From: Fibrella aquatilis
GTDB taxonomy: Bacteria > Bacteroidota > Bacteroidia > Cytophagales > Spirosomataceae
NCBI RefSeq assembly: GCF_017353255.1
Contig: NZ_JAFMYU010000021.1
Location: 1-64,000 of the forward strand
DNA: 64,000 bases
Reading direction: 5' to 3'
Of this stretch, positions 1 to 9,290 are shown one piece after another (the first letter of the stretch is position 1; every line of letters starts with the position of its first letter). The translations under genes were made by a program, and so were the position numbers. Below the pieces are notes generated by a model. The model made no database searches. It was not told where the DNA came from and saw nothing but the letters and a program-made list of their open reading frames with translations.

Positions 1-3000
1 AAGTCGACCTTCATAGACGAGTTCACCCGAGCTGTTCCAGCGGGCCAGGTCGCCGGTGCGGTAGAGGCGCTGGCCAGCCACAAACGGATGGGCTACAAAG
101 CGTTCGGCCGTCAGGTCGGGTCGCCGCCAGTAGCCCCGGGCCAGACCCAGCCCACCCACGTAAAGTTCACCCGTCACGCCGGGGGGCAGTAGCCGCCGCC
201 CGCTGTCGAGCACGTAGACTGTCGTGTTGGCAATAGGCTTACCAATGGGAATAGCCGCCCTACCACCTGCGGTCTCTTCAACCCGGTGGATCGACACGCA
301 CACCGAACACTCGGTAGGTCCGTAGGCGTTGAAATAACGAAGGTTTTTTCGGGTACCACGTAGAGGTAATGCCGCTTCACCAGCCGTAATCAGCACGCCG
401 AGGGTGGGCAGTTCATCTATGTCGAACAGTTGCAGATAGGGCGGTGGCAGGGTGGCCACCGTAATTTTATTAGTCCGTACAAAGTCGGCAAATAGCTGTT
501 TATCAATAATTTGCGCCTGCCTGATCAACACCAGCGCCGCCCCCACATACAGGGCCATACCAATCTCCGATATCGATGCATCGAAGCCGATAGACGCAAA
601 TTGAACCACCCGGTCCTGTGCCGTGATACCAAACGTCTCGATCTGGCTCAGGGTCATATTCACGCTGCTTCGGTGTTCCACCATCACGCCTTTGGGGGTT
701 CCGGTAGAGCCTGACGTGTAGATCAAGTAGGCAAGGTCGGTAGCACTGCCGGTGGGTACCGGATTGCTGCTGTCGGTGTCCAGCGTATCGAGTTGAATGT
801 CGAGGGCAAACAGATCGCCCGAAAAATCACCCACGTCAAAAAGGTACGCCGAATCGACCAGCATCAGTGCGGCACCGGCGTCGGTCAGCATGTAATCCTT
901 GCGACTGGCCGGGTAATCGGGTTCAATGGGCAGGTATACCCCACCCGCTTTCAGGATGGCCAGCATGCTGATAACCATGTGCACCGAACGGCCCGTCAGC
1001 ACACCAACCACCGACTGGCTGGTTACGCCAAAATGAGTACGGAGGTGGTGCGCCAGCCGGTTGGCATCGGCATTTAACTGGCTGTATGTAAACGAGTTGC
1101 CCTCATCAATAACGGCTATGGCCGCTGGTGTGCGCTGCACCTGCTGCTCGAACAGGGCGTGCATGGTGAGCGCCTGGTCAACTGCCACCGCCGTATCGTT
1201 GACGGAAAAAAGCAACTGCTGCTCCTGCGCTTCCGACAGGTAGGGCAACTGGCACAGGGGCATTCGGCTGTCGGCAAGAATGGCATTGAGCAGCTGCCGG
1301 TAGTGGGCAATCATCTGCGCCATGAGATCATGGCTGAACAGGTCCTGGTTATACTCGAAAGCCAGCGTAATGTCGGTCTGCGATTCAAAAAAGATTACCC
1401 GCAAATCGACCAGACCGGGACTTAACCCCAGGTCGTGTCCAGCCACTTCGAGACCATCCATCAGCCCGGCATCGACGGTAGTGGCGGTCTCGGCATTTTC
1501 GAGCACAAGCACCACGTCGAACAGCGGTGATCGGCTGGCATCGCGGGGTACGTGCAGGTCGTCTACCAGCCTGTCGAACGGGTAAAGCTGGTATTTCTGA
1601 GCTTCCAGGGTGTTTTGTTTTACCGTCTCCAGCAGCCGGTCGAAGCCTTCCTGCCCGTCGAAACGGGTACGAATGGGCAGGCTGTTGGCGTAGAAACCGA
1701 TCTGATTTTCCAGTTCCAGGCGCTCGCGACCTGCTACCGGATAGCCAATCACGATATCGTCCTGGCCCGTGTAGCGATACAAAAACGTTTTCAGCGAAGC
1801 CAGCAGGGTCATAAACAGGCTGCTGCCATACTGCCGGTTGAGGCCATAGAGACCGTCGCGTTCCCGCTTGTCGAGTACGGTCTCTACCCGGTTGCCGTTG
1901 TACGTTTTTTCGATGGGCCGGGGATAGCTCAAGGGCAGTTCCAGCACCGGAAAACGGTCGGCAAACTGATTCCGCCAGTAGGTCTGGTGATCGGCTAACC
2001 AGTTGCCGCTCAGCCGGTTATTTTGCCAGTGGGCATAGTCTTTGTAGTGAATTCGGAGCGGCGGCAGTGGGTTGGGCAGCCCCGCCCGGAACGCGTTGTA
2101 CAAGGCCGCCATCTCCTGAAAAATCACCCGAAACGACCACCCGTCGGAGATAATATGGTGCACCACCAGCAGCAACAGGTGGTCTTCGTCGGCCAGTTCA
2201 ACCAGTTGTAGCCGCAGCAGTGGCCCCTCGCTGAAATCGAACGGCTGGCGCGCCTGATCCACCAGCAGGGCCTGCGCCGCCTCGGCCTGGCCGCGCAGAC
2301 TGGCGTAGTGCACCAGCACCTGACCGGCACTCATGACCACCTGCTTTGGCCCATCTTCGGTAAGCCGAAAAACGGTACGCAGGCTTTCGTGCCGGTCTAC
2401 CAGCGCCGCCACAGCGCGGCGGAAGGCGGCCTGATCAAGTTGGCCCGTGAGCCTGAACGCTACCGGGGTGTTGTAGGCCACCAGCGCCTCGGCAAACTGA
2501 TTTATCACCCACAGCCGTTTCTGGCCATCCGACAGGTCGTAGTACGCGGCGGGGGGCAAAGCGACAATGGCATCTTCGGCAATGGCCGGTTGCCCCCCGG
2601 CTGCTAGCTGATCGATGTAGCCGGCCAGCAGCCTGACGGTGGGGTACCGGAAAATGTCGTCAAAATTGAGCACCACGTGGTGAATGTCCCGAATTCGGTT
2701 GAGCACCTGGTTGGCCAGCAGCGAATGGGCACCCAGATCGAAGACGTTAGCGTGGTTGTTTATCGTTTCCAGCTGCAACACCTGCCGCCAGATCAGGGCC
2801 ACTTTTTGTTCAGTGCTGCTCAGCTGGTCGATGTATTCGGCCAGGCTTTGCAGGGTTGGGTAGTCGAACACGTCCTCGAAGTGAACGGCCATATCGAAAA
2901 CGTCCCGAACCCGGTTGATGACGCGGGTGGCTTTGAGCGAATCGCCCCCAACGTCGAAAAAGTCATCGTGGCGGGAAAAGGTGTTTCGCCCCAGCGCCTC

Positions 3001-5277
3001 CCGCCAGAACCCGGCCAGCACCCGTTCGGTGTCGGTGGCATCTGCTTCCAGCAGCAGCAGGGTGGCTGTTTGGGTTTGTTCAAGCGGAGCATTGGGGTAA
3101 AACCGGGCCGGGGGCACCTCGCAGGCCCAGCAGCGGGTAGGCAAAAACTGGTAGGTGGGTAATTCCATTCGGCGGGCAGCGGCGGGATGACCATACGCCG
3201 CCCAATCTACCTCATAACCAAGGCTATAGAGTTCACCAAACAGGGCTGACAACGCCTGACGGTCTTCGTTTTCGCCCGCTCGAACCAGCCCGAAACCAGT
3301 GCCGCAGGCCGGGTGGCTGGCCAAAAGCGGGGCAAGGCTAGTTGGGCAACCCATCTGGGCGAAAAGCACCCAGCCCTTAGCCAGTTCGTTGTCGAGCAGG
3401 GCGTTGAGTCGGTTTGTCAGGGTGGGGTCTGGCTGGGGCACGTACGTGTAGGCGCTGGCCAGGCTGTCGCGCAGCGAGCGGGTTCCTCTTACAACTTCGG
3501 CCACGAGTTTACCACTGCCTACGGCCAGCACATGTTGCGAGGCCAACCCATTGGCCAGCAGGAGTTTGTAATAGCTATACTGCTGAATGAATCCCAGCAC
3601 CAGCGGCGGCACTGGTTCGGTCAGAAAAGGCAGGCAGTCGGCATAGGCGGCGTCAAAGACCGGGTAATAGGCGCGGTACCAGGCCAAATCGGCATCGGTG
3701 GTCGACAGGGCATCGGCAAAGACGAAAAACAACTTCTCAACGGGCCTCGACGGGGTTAGCATCGCCTCCTGCATCCCGTGACGCAGGGCTGCCTGCACAG
3801 CCGCCAGCGAGGTAGCGCTGACCACCTGCCGGTACCGGTAATGCCTTCGCCCCACCGTCAGCGTATACTGCATAGCGGGCAGGTCGGCGTCGGTCAGGTG
3901 GTCGGTATGGTCCAGCAGCGCCTGCCTATTGCACAGCAGCGCTTCCGATGAGTGGGCCGACAGGGGCAACAGGTACGTTGTATCCTTGTTGTCAGTGGTG
4001 GGGTGGGGCGGGCGGGGCGGGGCTTCCTGCAAGGCCACGTGGCAGTTGGTACCGCTGAACCCCATCGAACTCACGCCGCAGTAGCGCACCTCGCCGGGCT
4101 GGATATCCCAGTCGCGGCAAACCCCGTCGAGGTAGACCGAGCCGTTGGCTAAATCCAGGTGCGGATTTGGGTCGTCGGCATGCATACTGGGAAACAACAC
4201 CCGGTGCTTCAGCGACAACACCGCCTTCACCAGCCCAGCCATGCCCGCCGCCGACCGACCGTGGCCGATGTTGGCTTTGATGGACGAAATATGGCAGAGT
4301 CGTTGCCCGGCGTTGTCAGGGCCAAATGCCTTGTTCAGCCCGCCAACTTCCAGAATATCACCCAGTTGAGTACCCGACCCGTGTGCTTCGATGTAACGCA
4401 CCTTCGCCAGGGGCACCTGGGCTTTTTGCCAGGCCCGGCCAATCACCTCGGCCTGGGCAAGGCTGTCGGGGGCGGTGAGGCTGGCCGACCGCCGGGCGTT
4501 GTTATTGACCGCCGTGCTTTTGATGACCGCGTGAATCAGATCGCCATCGGCCAGCGCCTGGCCCAGGGGTTTTAGCAGCACACAGGCCACCACCTCGCCG
4601 TAGGTCATGCCGTTGGCCTGCGCCGAAAAAGGCCTCGACTTGCCGTCGGGCGAATTAACGCCGGGGTCGAGGTGGGCGTCTTTAAAAGGAAATAACTCCA
4701 GGTTGACCCCACACACCAGCGCCTGGGCAACGTCGCCCAAAATCAGCTCGTTACACGCATGATGCAACGCCACCAATGACGACGAGCAGGACGTATCGAA
4801 GAGGGCCACGCTGCCCGTTAGGTTGAAAAAACGATTGATCCGGGTGGCCAGAAATTCGCTGGTATTACCCGTCATGGTGGTGGGTGTGGCCTCGTCGATC
4901 AGCGCGTCGTAATGCAGTTGGCAGTCGCCCACATACACACCCGTGTTCGACCCGTCGAGGGCATCGAGGCTATAGCCCGCGTTCTCGAAGGTCTCATAGG
5001 CTACCTCCAGGAGCAGCCGCTGATGGGGGTCCATGCCACGGGCTTCGGCCAGCGAAATCTGGAACAGCGCATGGTCGAACCGGTCGATACCGTCGAGGTA
5101 GCCGCGCACGTGGTAGTCACGGTCGGGCGGCAGCGTTGTGCTACGGAGCCGCGCTGCCGACATGGGACCAATGCTGTCTTTGCCGCTGCTCAGGTTCCGA
5201 AATAACGCGTCCACGTTGCTGGCGTCAGGAAAACGCCCGGCCATGCCAATGATGGCAATCTCTCGGTTCATAGTCAT
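1..5277 (-). CDS. Hybrid PKS-NRPS megasynthase, 3' end beyond window (KS-degenerate AT-CP-CP-C-A...)
   Basis: The reading frame is open from an ATG at 5277 (a second in-frame ATG lies at 5271) to the window edge, about 1759 codons. Order of domains: ketosynthase at residues 1-430 (Cys in DTSCSSSL near 162, later EAHGSGT and NIGHGRSAAG); a poor acyltransferase-like region at 430-720; two carrier domains with serines in GGDSL (near 779) and GAHSL (near 851); a condensation domain with HHIISDG near 1040; and an adenylation domain with YTSGSTGTPKG near 1524, AYGPTE, and YRTGDLAR near 1742. The A-domain pocket residues I align by eye are D-A-S-P-I-A-A-V-C, which partly resembles phenylalanine-type codes; substrate is uncertain. 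An N-terminal KS means it accepts a chain from another protein, probably encoded further left. It starts 18 bases after the carbamoyltransferase stop. Confidence 0.93.
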   Translation of the reverse strand, partial: MTMNREIAIIGMAGRFPDASNVDALFRNLSSGKDSIGPMSAARLRSTTLPPDRDYHVRGYLDGIDRFDHALFQISLAEARGMDPHQRLLLEVAYETFENAGYSLDALDGSNTGVYVGDCQLHYDALIDEATPTTMTGNTSEFLATRINRFFNLTGSVALFDTSCSSSLVALHHACNELILGDVAQALVCGVNLELFPFKDAHLDPGVNSPDGKSRPFSAQANGMTYGEVVACVLLKPLGQALADGDLIHAVIKSTAVNNNARRSASLTAPDSLAQAEVIGRAWQKAQVPLAKVRYIEAHGSGTQLGDILEVGGLNKAFGPDNAGQRLCHISSIKANIGHGRSAAGMAGLVKAVLSLKHRVLFPSMHADDPNPHLDLANGSVYLDGVCRDWDIQPGEVRYCGVSSMGFSGTNCHVALQEAPPRPPHPTTDNKDTTYLLPLSAHSSEALLCNRQALLDHTDHLTDADLPAMQYTLTVGRRHYRYRQVVSATSLAAVQAALRHGMQEAMLTPSRPVEKLFFVFADALSTTDADLAWYRAYYPVFDAAYADCLPFLTEPVPPLVLGFIQQYSYYKLLLANGLASQHVLAVGSGKLVAEVVRGTRSLRDSLASAYTYVPQPDPTLTNRLNALLDNELAKGWVLFAQMGCPTSLAPLLASHPACGTGFGLVRAGENEDRQALSALFGELYSLGYEVDWAAYGHPAAARRMELPTYQFLPTRCWACEVPPARFYPNAPLEQTQTATLLLLEADATDTERVLAGFWREALGRNTFSRHDDFFDVGGDSLKATRVINRVRDVFDMAVHFEDVFDYPTLQSLAEYIDQLSSTEQKVALIWRQVLQLETINNHANVFDLGAHSLLANQVLNRIRDIHHVVLNFDDIFRYPTVRLLAGYIDQLAAGGQPAIAEDAIVALPPAAYYDLSDGQKRLWVINQFAEALVAYNTPVAFRLTGQLDQAAFRRAVAALVDRHESLRTVFRLTEDGPKQVVMSAGQVLVHYASLRGQAEAAQALLVDQARQPFDFSEGPLLRLQLVELADEDHLLLLVVHHIISDGWSFRVIFQEMAALYNAFRAGLPNPLPPLRIHYKDYAHWQNNRLSGNWLADHQTYWRNQFADRFPVLELPLSYPRPIEKTYNGNRVETVLDKRERDGLYGLNRQYGSSLFMTLLASLKTFLYRYTGQDDIVIGYPVAGRERLELENQIGFYANSLPIRTRFDGQEGFDRLLETVKQNTLEAQKYQLYPFDRLVDDLHVPRDASRSPLFDVVLVLENAETATTVDAGLMDGLEVAGHDLGLSPGLVDLRVIFFESQTDITLAFEYNQDLFSHDLMAQMIAHYRQLLNAILADSRMPLCQLPYLSEAQEQQLLFSVNDTAVAVDQALTMHALFEQQVQRTPAAIAVIDEGNSFTYSQLNADANRLAHHLRTHFGVTSQSVVGVLTGRSVHMVISMLAILKAGGVYLPIEPDYPASRKDYMLTDAGAALMLVDSAYLFDVGDFSGDLFALDIQLDTLDTDSSNPVPTGSATDLAYLIYTSGSTGTPKGVMVEHRSSVNMTLSQIETFGITAQDRVVQFASIGFDASISEIGMALYVGAALVLIRQAQIIDKQLFADFVRTNKITVATLPPPYLQLFDIDELPTLGVLITAGEAALPLRGTRKNLRYFNAYGPTECSVCVSIHRVEETAGGRAAIPIGKPIANTTVYVLDSGRRLLPPGVTGELYVGGLGLARGYWRRPDLTAERFVAHPFVAGQRLYRTGDLARWNSSGELVYEGRL

Positions 5278-5295
5278 TCGTTATTGGTCAATGAC

Positions 5296-6987
5296 TTAAA
5301 ACTGAATTTTATCTGCTTTTTCGTACAGCACCTGGTTGCACCAGACGTAGTTGACCTGGTTCCAGGCCGTGGCCGAGTAGACGTCGGGAAAGAAGCCGCT
5401 GCCGTTGAGGTTGGCGCTGGTGTTGCACAGCAGCGGAATGCCGCTCAGTGCCTCATACGCCTCCAGCAACTCGCCCACCAGGGGGTTGTCTTCGCGGGTA
5501 ATGGTCTGTAAACGAGCCGATTGATCGAGGTGACACACCGCCGGAATACGATCCAGCCAGTGGGGCCGAACCTGGTGATCGAACAGCATGAACGGGTCGG
5601 GCGTGCCGGGGTCGAACAGGGCCGGGGCTTTGTCACAGAGGCAGATGGGCGACACGGGCCGGTAGCTTTCGCGCTTTTTCACGGCGTTCAGGATGGCCTT
5701 CATGTTCGGGTTGGTAGCATTGCCCACAATGCTGCGGTTGCCCAGCGCCCGCGGGCCTAGTTCGGCGCAGGCGTTGAGCAGCACCACCGGCTCGTTGCTG
5801 ACGTGGAGGAGGCTGGCCAGCTCGGCCACGGAACAGGGCCTGGCCGTCCAGCCCGGCGCGGGGGCGTTCTCTATGATAGCCGGACCACTGTATACGTTCC
5901 AGTGCAGGGCCGTGGTCTGGCTGTGGCGGAGCATGGCGGCGCAGGCTACCCCCACGGCACTGCCCGAGTCATTAGGAAACGGCGGCACATACACCGCGCC
6001 AAACAACCCACTCTGCCGAATGGCACTGTTCCACTTAATGTTCAGGGCGCAGCCACCCACCAGACACAGGTTGGCAGCCTGCCTGCCAGATCGGGCTATT
6101 TTCTTAGCCAGTTTGCTCACCAGCATCTCTTCCAGATACAGGTGAAACGTGAGCAGGATGTCTTCGTCTGTATAGGCCTGCCCCTCAATGCGTTGTTTGA
6201 ACTCGTTAGCCAGGCTGTTGGCAAAGCCCATCGGGTGGCTATAATGATTGTTGTAGAGCTGATCGAAATGGGCAAACAGCTCCCTCCGTTCCTGGCCTAG
6301 GGCAATGTAGGCCATCACCTTACCCGCAATAGAGAGGTCATCTTTGGCAAACGAACCGCTCACTTTAAACGGCCCGAAGTGCTGTGAAAAGATCGTGTAT
6401 ACGTTGCCGATGAGCAGAAAAATAGGCCCCAGGTTGTCGACCTGCCGCGTCTCGGCATCGAAGAAATACAGTTGCGGATACATGCCACCGTCCCACACCA
6501 GCACAAAGCTGCTTTCGCCCCGCTGGGCAAAGGGACTCGTGCAGTAGGCACTGCTAATGTGACCCGCCACGTGCAGGTAGCTGGTATACGAAAATGTCTG
6601 GTCGCCAATAGCCAAGCCCTGACAGGCCAGGGGCTCCAGCACGTGCTGGTGTCGGCTGCGCTCCTGATACTGGGCCACAGCCAACTGGTAGGGCGACCCG
6701 TAGTTACTGATAGTTAAGTAGTTATGTTCCTCACCAATAGTGAGTCGGGGCTGAATGGCCAGCGCTTCCTGGTCGTTGCCCCCCCAGCCGTCGATGGCGA
6801 ACTGGTCGATGGAGGCCAGAGGGCAACCCTGCGCTTCCAGGATGGTCTCGATCCAGCGCGTGTCGCCGATGTCCTGGTAGCGGGGGTGGTTACTGAGCTT
6901 TTCCAGTTCGATGCTGAACAGCAGCGTCCCGTCCTCGATCACCGCCACCGAACCGTCGTGGGTGAGTTTTAAACCGCAAATTTTCAC
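5296..6987 (-). CDS. NodU/CmcH/TobZ-family O-carbamoyltransferase
   Basis: This family transfers a carbamoyl group from carbamoyl phosphate, through carbamoyl adenylate, to a hydroxyl on a sugar or other natural product. The N-terminus KICGLKLTHDGSVAV carries the family's HDGS motif. VGGCALN lies near residue 312 and GPRALGNRSI near 414, both hallmarks of the C-terminal YrdC-like half. Length (about 563 residues) is normal. I prefer the GTG start at 6987, because family members begin just before the HDG motif. A GTG at 7035 that overlaps the yceI stop is the alternative. Its place between glycosyltransferases and the megasynthase suggests it carbamoylates a sugar on the product. The acceptor is inferred, not seen. 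Confidence 0.92.
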   Translation of the reverse strand: MKICGLKLTHDGSVAVIEDGTLLFSIELEKLSNHPRYQDIGDTRWIETILEAQGCPLASIDQFAIDGWGGNDQEALAIQPRLTIGEEHNYLTISNYGSPYQLAVAQYQERSRHQHVLEPLACQGLAIGDQTFSYTSYLHVAGHISSAYCTSPFAQRGESSFVLVWDGGMYPQLYFFDAETRQVDNLGPIFLLIGNVYTIFSQHFGPFKVSGSFAKDDLSIAGKVMAYIALGQERRELFAHFDQLYNNHYSHPMGFANSLANEFKQRIEGQAYTDEDILLTFHLYLEEMLVSKLAKKIARSGRQAANLCLVGGCALNIKWNSAIRQSGLFGAVYVPPFPNDSGSAVGVACAAMLRHSQTTALHWNVYSGPAIIENAPAPGWTARPCSVAELASLLHVSNEPVVLLNACAELGPRALGNRSIVGNATNPNMKAILNAVKKRESYRPVSPICLCDKAPALFDPGTPDPFMLFDHQVRPHWLDRIPAVCHLDQSARLQTITREDNPLVGELLEAYEALSGIPLLCNTSANLNGSGFFPDVYSATAWNQVNYVWCNQVLYEKADKIQF

Positions 6988-7031
6988 GTCGTCAGTGGGT
7001 AGGAATAAACCGGCAAACAGCCAGCAGGCGG

Positions 7032-7667
7032 TCACTTTTTCTTTTGGGTCAGCAACTCGATGTCCAGTTCGAACTCGTTTTTGATGGCATCGTTGCCGAG
7101 GTTGTCAAAAAAGCTGTTCGACCCGTAGCGCACATCGAATTTGGCGCGGTCTACCACCAGCAGGGTTTTCAGCAGCAGTTTTCCCTGTTGCTCCTGGAGG
7201 GTAGCAGGAAACTGAATAGGGTTCGTTTTGTCTTTGATGGTCAGGTTGCCCGCCAGCTCATACGCGTTGCCGCCCTTCGGTATGGCCCGGGTCATGACGA
7301 AGGTGGCCTTCGGATATTTCTTTACGTCAAAAAAATCGGGGCTGCTCAGGTGTGTAATCAGCTTTTGATTGCTGGCACCGTTGTCGAGGGTGTTGCACGA
7401 GATGGCCGTCATGTTGATCTCCACTAGACCGGTTTTGAGTAGCCCCCCCTCAACCGTGATGCTGCCCGATGCCACCGGCACCACGCCCGACAGACTGTAC
7501 TTGCCAATTTCGCTGCGGCCCGTCCAGTACACTTGGCTCTCGTTGGCATCTACGGCGTAGGTACCGCTGGCGGGAACAGCCTGCGGAGCAACGGCCAGCA
7601 GGGGCAGCAGCAACAGCGTACCAATGCGGCTAATCAGCCGTTGAAAAGATAGGTTTATCCCAGGCAT
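7032..7667 (-). CDS. YceI family periplasmic lipid-binding-like protein
   Basis: A 211-residue exported protein: residues 1-33 form a signal peptide with a long leucine-rich core. The rest has the YceI pattern, opening with TYAVDANESQVYWTGR, then SPDFFDVKKYPKATFV near the middle, and DRAKFDVRYGS before the C-terminus. YceI proteins are small lipocalin-like beta barrels that bind isoprenoids or other long lipids. Their role in secondary-metabolite clusters is not established. It lies 24 bases after the serine hydrolase in the same operon and overlaps the possible early start of the carbamoyltransferase. A role in holding a lipophilic intermediate or a quinone for the oxidases is only a guess. 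Confidence 0.85.
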   Translation of the reverse strand: MPGINLSFQRLISRIGTLLLLPLLAVAPQAVPASGTYAVDANESQVYWTGRSEIGKYSLSGVVPVASGSITVEGGLLKTGLVEINMTAISCNTLDNGASNQKLITHLSSPDFFDVKKYPKATFVMTRAIPKGGNAYELAGNLTIKDKTNPIQFPATLQEQQGKLLLKTLLVVDRAKFDVRYGSNSFFDNLGNDAIKNEFELDIELLTQKKK

Positions 7668-7691
7668 ATGACCGGTTGGTTAATAAGGCAT

Positions 7692-9260
7692 TTATTGACC
7701 ATTGCCCTTCGCTGGTTTCGTGCGTACGGGCGGGGTAAACACCCGCGAGGCCAGGTAACGGTTGATCGGGTCTTTGAAAAGCAGCCCAATGCGTACTCCC
7801 CGCTCGGTGGGGAAAAGCAGGTCCAGGCCGTCTTCAGAGAAATAATCTTCTTCGGTCTCGGCATAGAGGCGTACGGGAGGTTTACCGACCGCCTGGAGGT
7901 AGAGCTGTCCGTCGGTCACTACCACCTCGCCAACGGTGCTGTTGGCCAGCAGGTAGCGCCCCACCAGCCGCTCATACACCTCCAGACCGGGGCTAATTGC
8001 CCGCTTCACGGTCTGAGGAGCAGCCTCGACTGGCAGATCGGTCGGCCAGTCATATTCACGGGCCACCGCCCGAACCACCTCCATCATCAGCCGGTAGCCT
8101 TCGCCGTCGGCGTTGGTCATAAGCACAAGCCCCTTGTTCAGGTCGGGAAAGGCAATGGAATACGACGTGTAGCCGTAGTTCCAGCCCCGGTGGTAGAAGC
8201 AGCGGTTGGGTCCACTGCCGTGTACGTAATAGCCCAGCCCCCGCATCTCGTTGCCCGGTTGTGGGGTCAGCAGCGAATCGACCCAGCGCTTGTCGACCAG
8301 TTTGTGGCTCTGCCCGGCCCGGGTGCGCCCTACCTCGATCATCAGCCGGGCCACGTCGGAGGGCGTAGACCAGAGGCCCGCCGCCGCCATGGCGGGGTGT
8401 AGCCGCCACTTGCCCGACAGCATTTTTCCCTTCACATGGCCCGCTGCTACGCCCTCGCGCCACTGCGCCGGGCGATACTGCTCGAAGGTGCTATGCGTCA
8501 TGCTCACCCGCGCGAGTATGCGGTCGGCCATCAGCGTGGCGAAGGGTTCGCCCGTTACGTCCATCATGGCCTGCTGCACGATGCAATACCCTTCGCTCGA
8601 CACCTGGGCACCGCTGCCCGGCACCCGCACCACCACCACGGGAGACGTGAGCGACGGAGGGTCGCCCCGCAAAATCTGCGTGATCGTGGGCAGTGAGTCA
8701 GTGGCGGGGTAGCCGTTGGCAGCATTCAGGCCGGTGTCGCCCAGGCCCGTATTGTGCGACAGCGCCCGCCGCAGGGTTATTTTCTCTTTATTGGTAAACG
8801 CATTTGCGGGTATTTTCCAAGATGTCAGCTTAGTATTCAGGTCTTCGTCGAGGGCCAGTTTACCTTCCTGCACCAGGCCAAGCGCAGCCAGGGCGGTCAG
8901 GGGTTTGCTGATAGAGCCAGCCTGAAAACGCGTGTCTTCAGTCACAGTTGCCGAGCCGCCCGCCTCCAGCAGACCATAGCCTTTTGCCCACTCCACCACG
9001 CCGCCGTTGATAACAGCGATGCTGAATCCAGGCACCTGATGGTACTGCATCCGGTCGGTGAGCCGGAACGTGATGGGCGCGCGACCGGCGATGCTGAACG
9101 AGGGCAGCAAACCAGCCTCGATCCGTTTGATGGCGGCTTCCACGGCCTCTGTGCGCGGCCTAACTACCTGTGCCAGTGTCGGTTGCCAAAGCAACATACC
9201 CAGAACCAGCAGGCAGACCAGCAGTAGCTGATCTGGGCGGAGCGTTTGGGGTTGACGCAT
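7692..9260 (-). CDS. Serine hydrolase, class C beta-lactamase/penicillin-binding fold
   Basis: A 522-residue secreted protein with a signal peptide (residues 10-31, leucine-rich, ending LAQ). The S-x-x-K motif is SISK near residue 116. The Tyr motif reads YCI near 223, instead of the usual Y-x-N. The third motif is HRG near 358, as in many family VIII esterases and D-aminopeptidases. These enzymes hydrolyse esters, amides or beta-lactams, or act as transacylases. Within a peptide-polyketide operon it could trim a prodrug residue after export, release or cyclise the product, or give self-protection; the sequence does not decide. It has a C-terminal extension of about 110 residues with beta-rich character, common in this family in Bacteroidota. 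Confidence 0.85.
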   Translation of the reverse strand: MRQPQTLRPDQLLLVCLLVLGMLLWQPTLAQVVRPRTEAVEAAIKRIEAGLLPSFSIAGRAPITFRLTDRMQYHQVPGFSIAVINGGVVEWAKGYGLLEAGGSATVTEDTRFQAGSISKPLTALAALGLVQEGKLALDEDLNTKLTSWKIPANAFTNKEKITLRRALSHNTGLGDTGLNAANGYPATDSLPTITQILRGDPPSLTSPVVVVRVPGSGAQVSSEGYCIVQQAMMDVTGEPFATLMADRILARVSMTHSTFEQYRPAQWREGVAAGHVKGKMLSGKWRLHPAMAAAGLWSTPSDVARLMIEVGRTRAGQSHKLVDKRWVDSLLTPQPGNEMRGLGYYVHGSGPNRCFYHRGWNYGYTSYSIAFPDLNKGLVLMTNADGEGYRLMMEVVRAVAREYDWPTDLPVEAAPQTVKRAISPGLEVYERLVGRYLLANSTVGEVVVTDGQLYLQAVGKPPVRLYAETEEDYFSEDGLDLLFPTERGVRIGLLFKDPINRYLASRVFTPPVRTKPAKGNGQ

Positions 9261-9290
9261 AGAAATGTTCGTTGGTCGTTTTCAAAAAAG

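Noticed and set aside
2677..4575. Long plus-strand open frames within the first 5 kb
   Set aside because: They are shadows of the GC-rich megasynthase on the minus strand, which has clear KS, carrier, C and A motifs.
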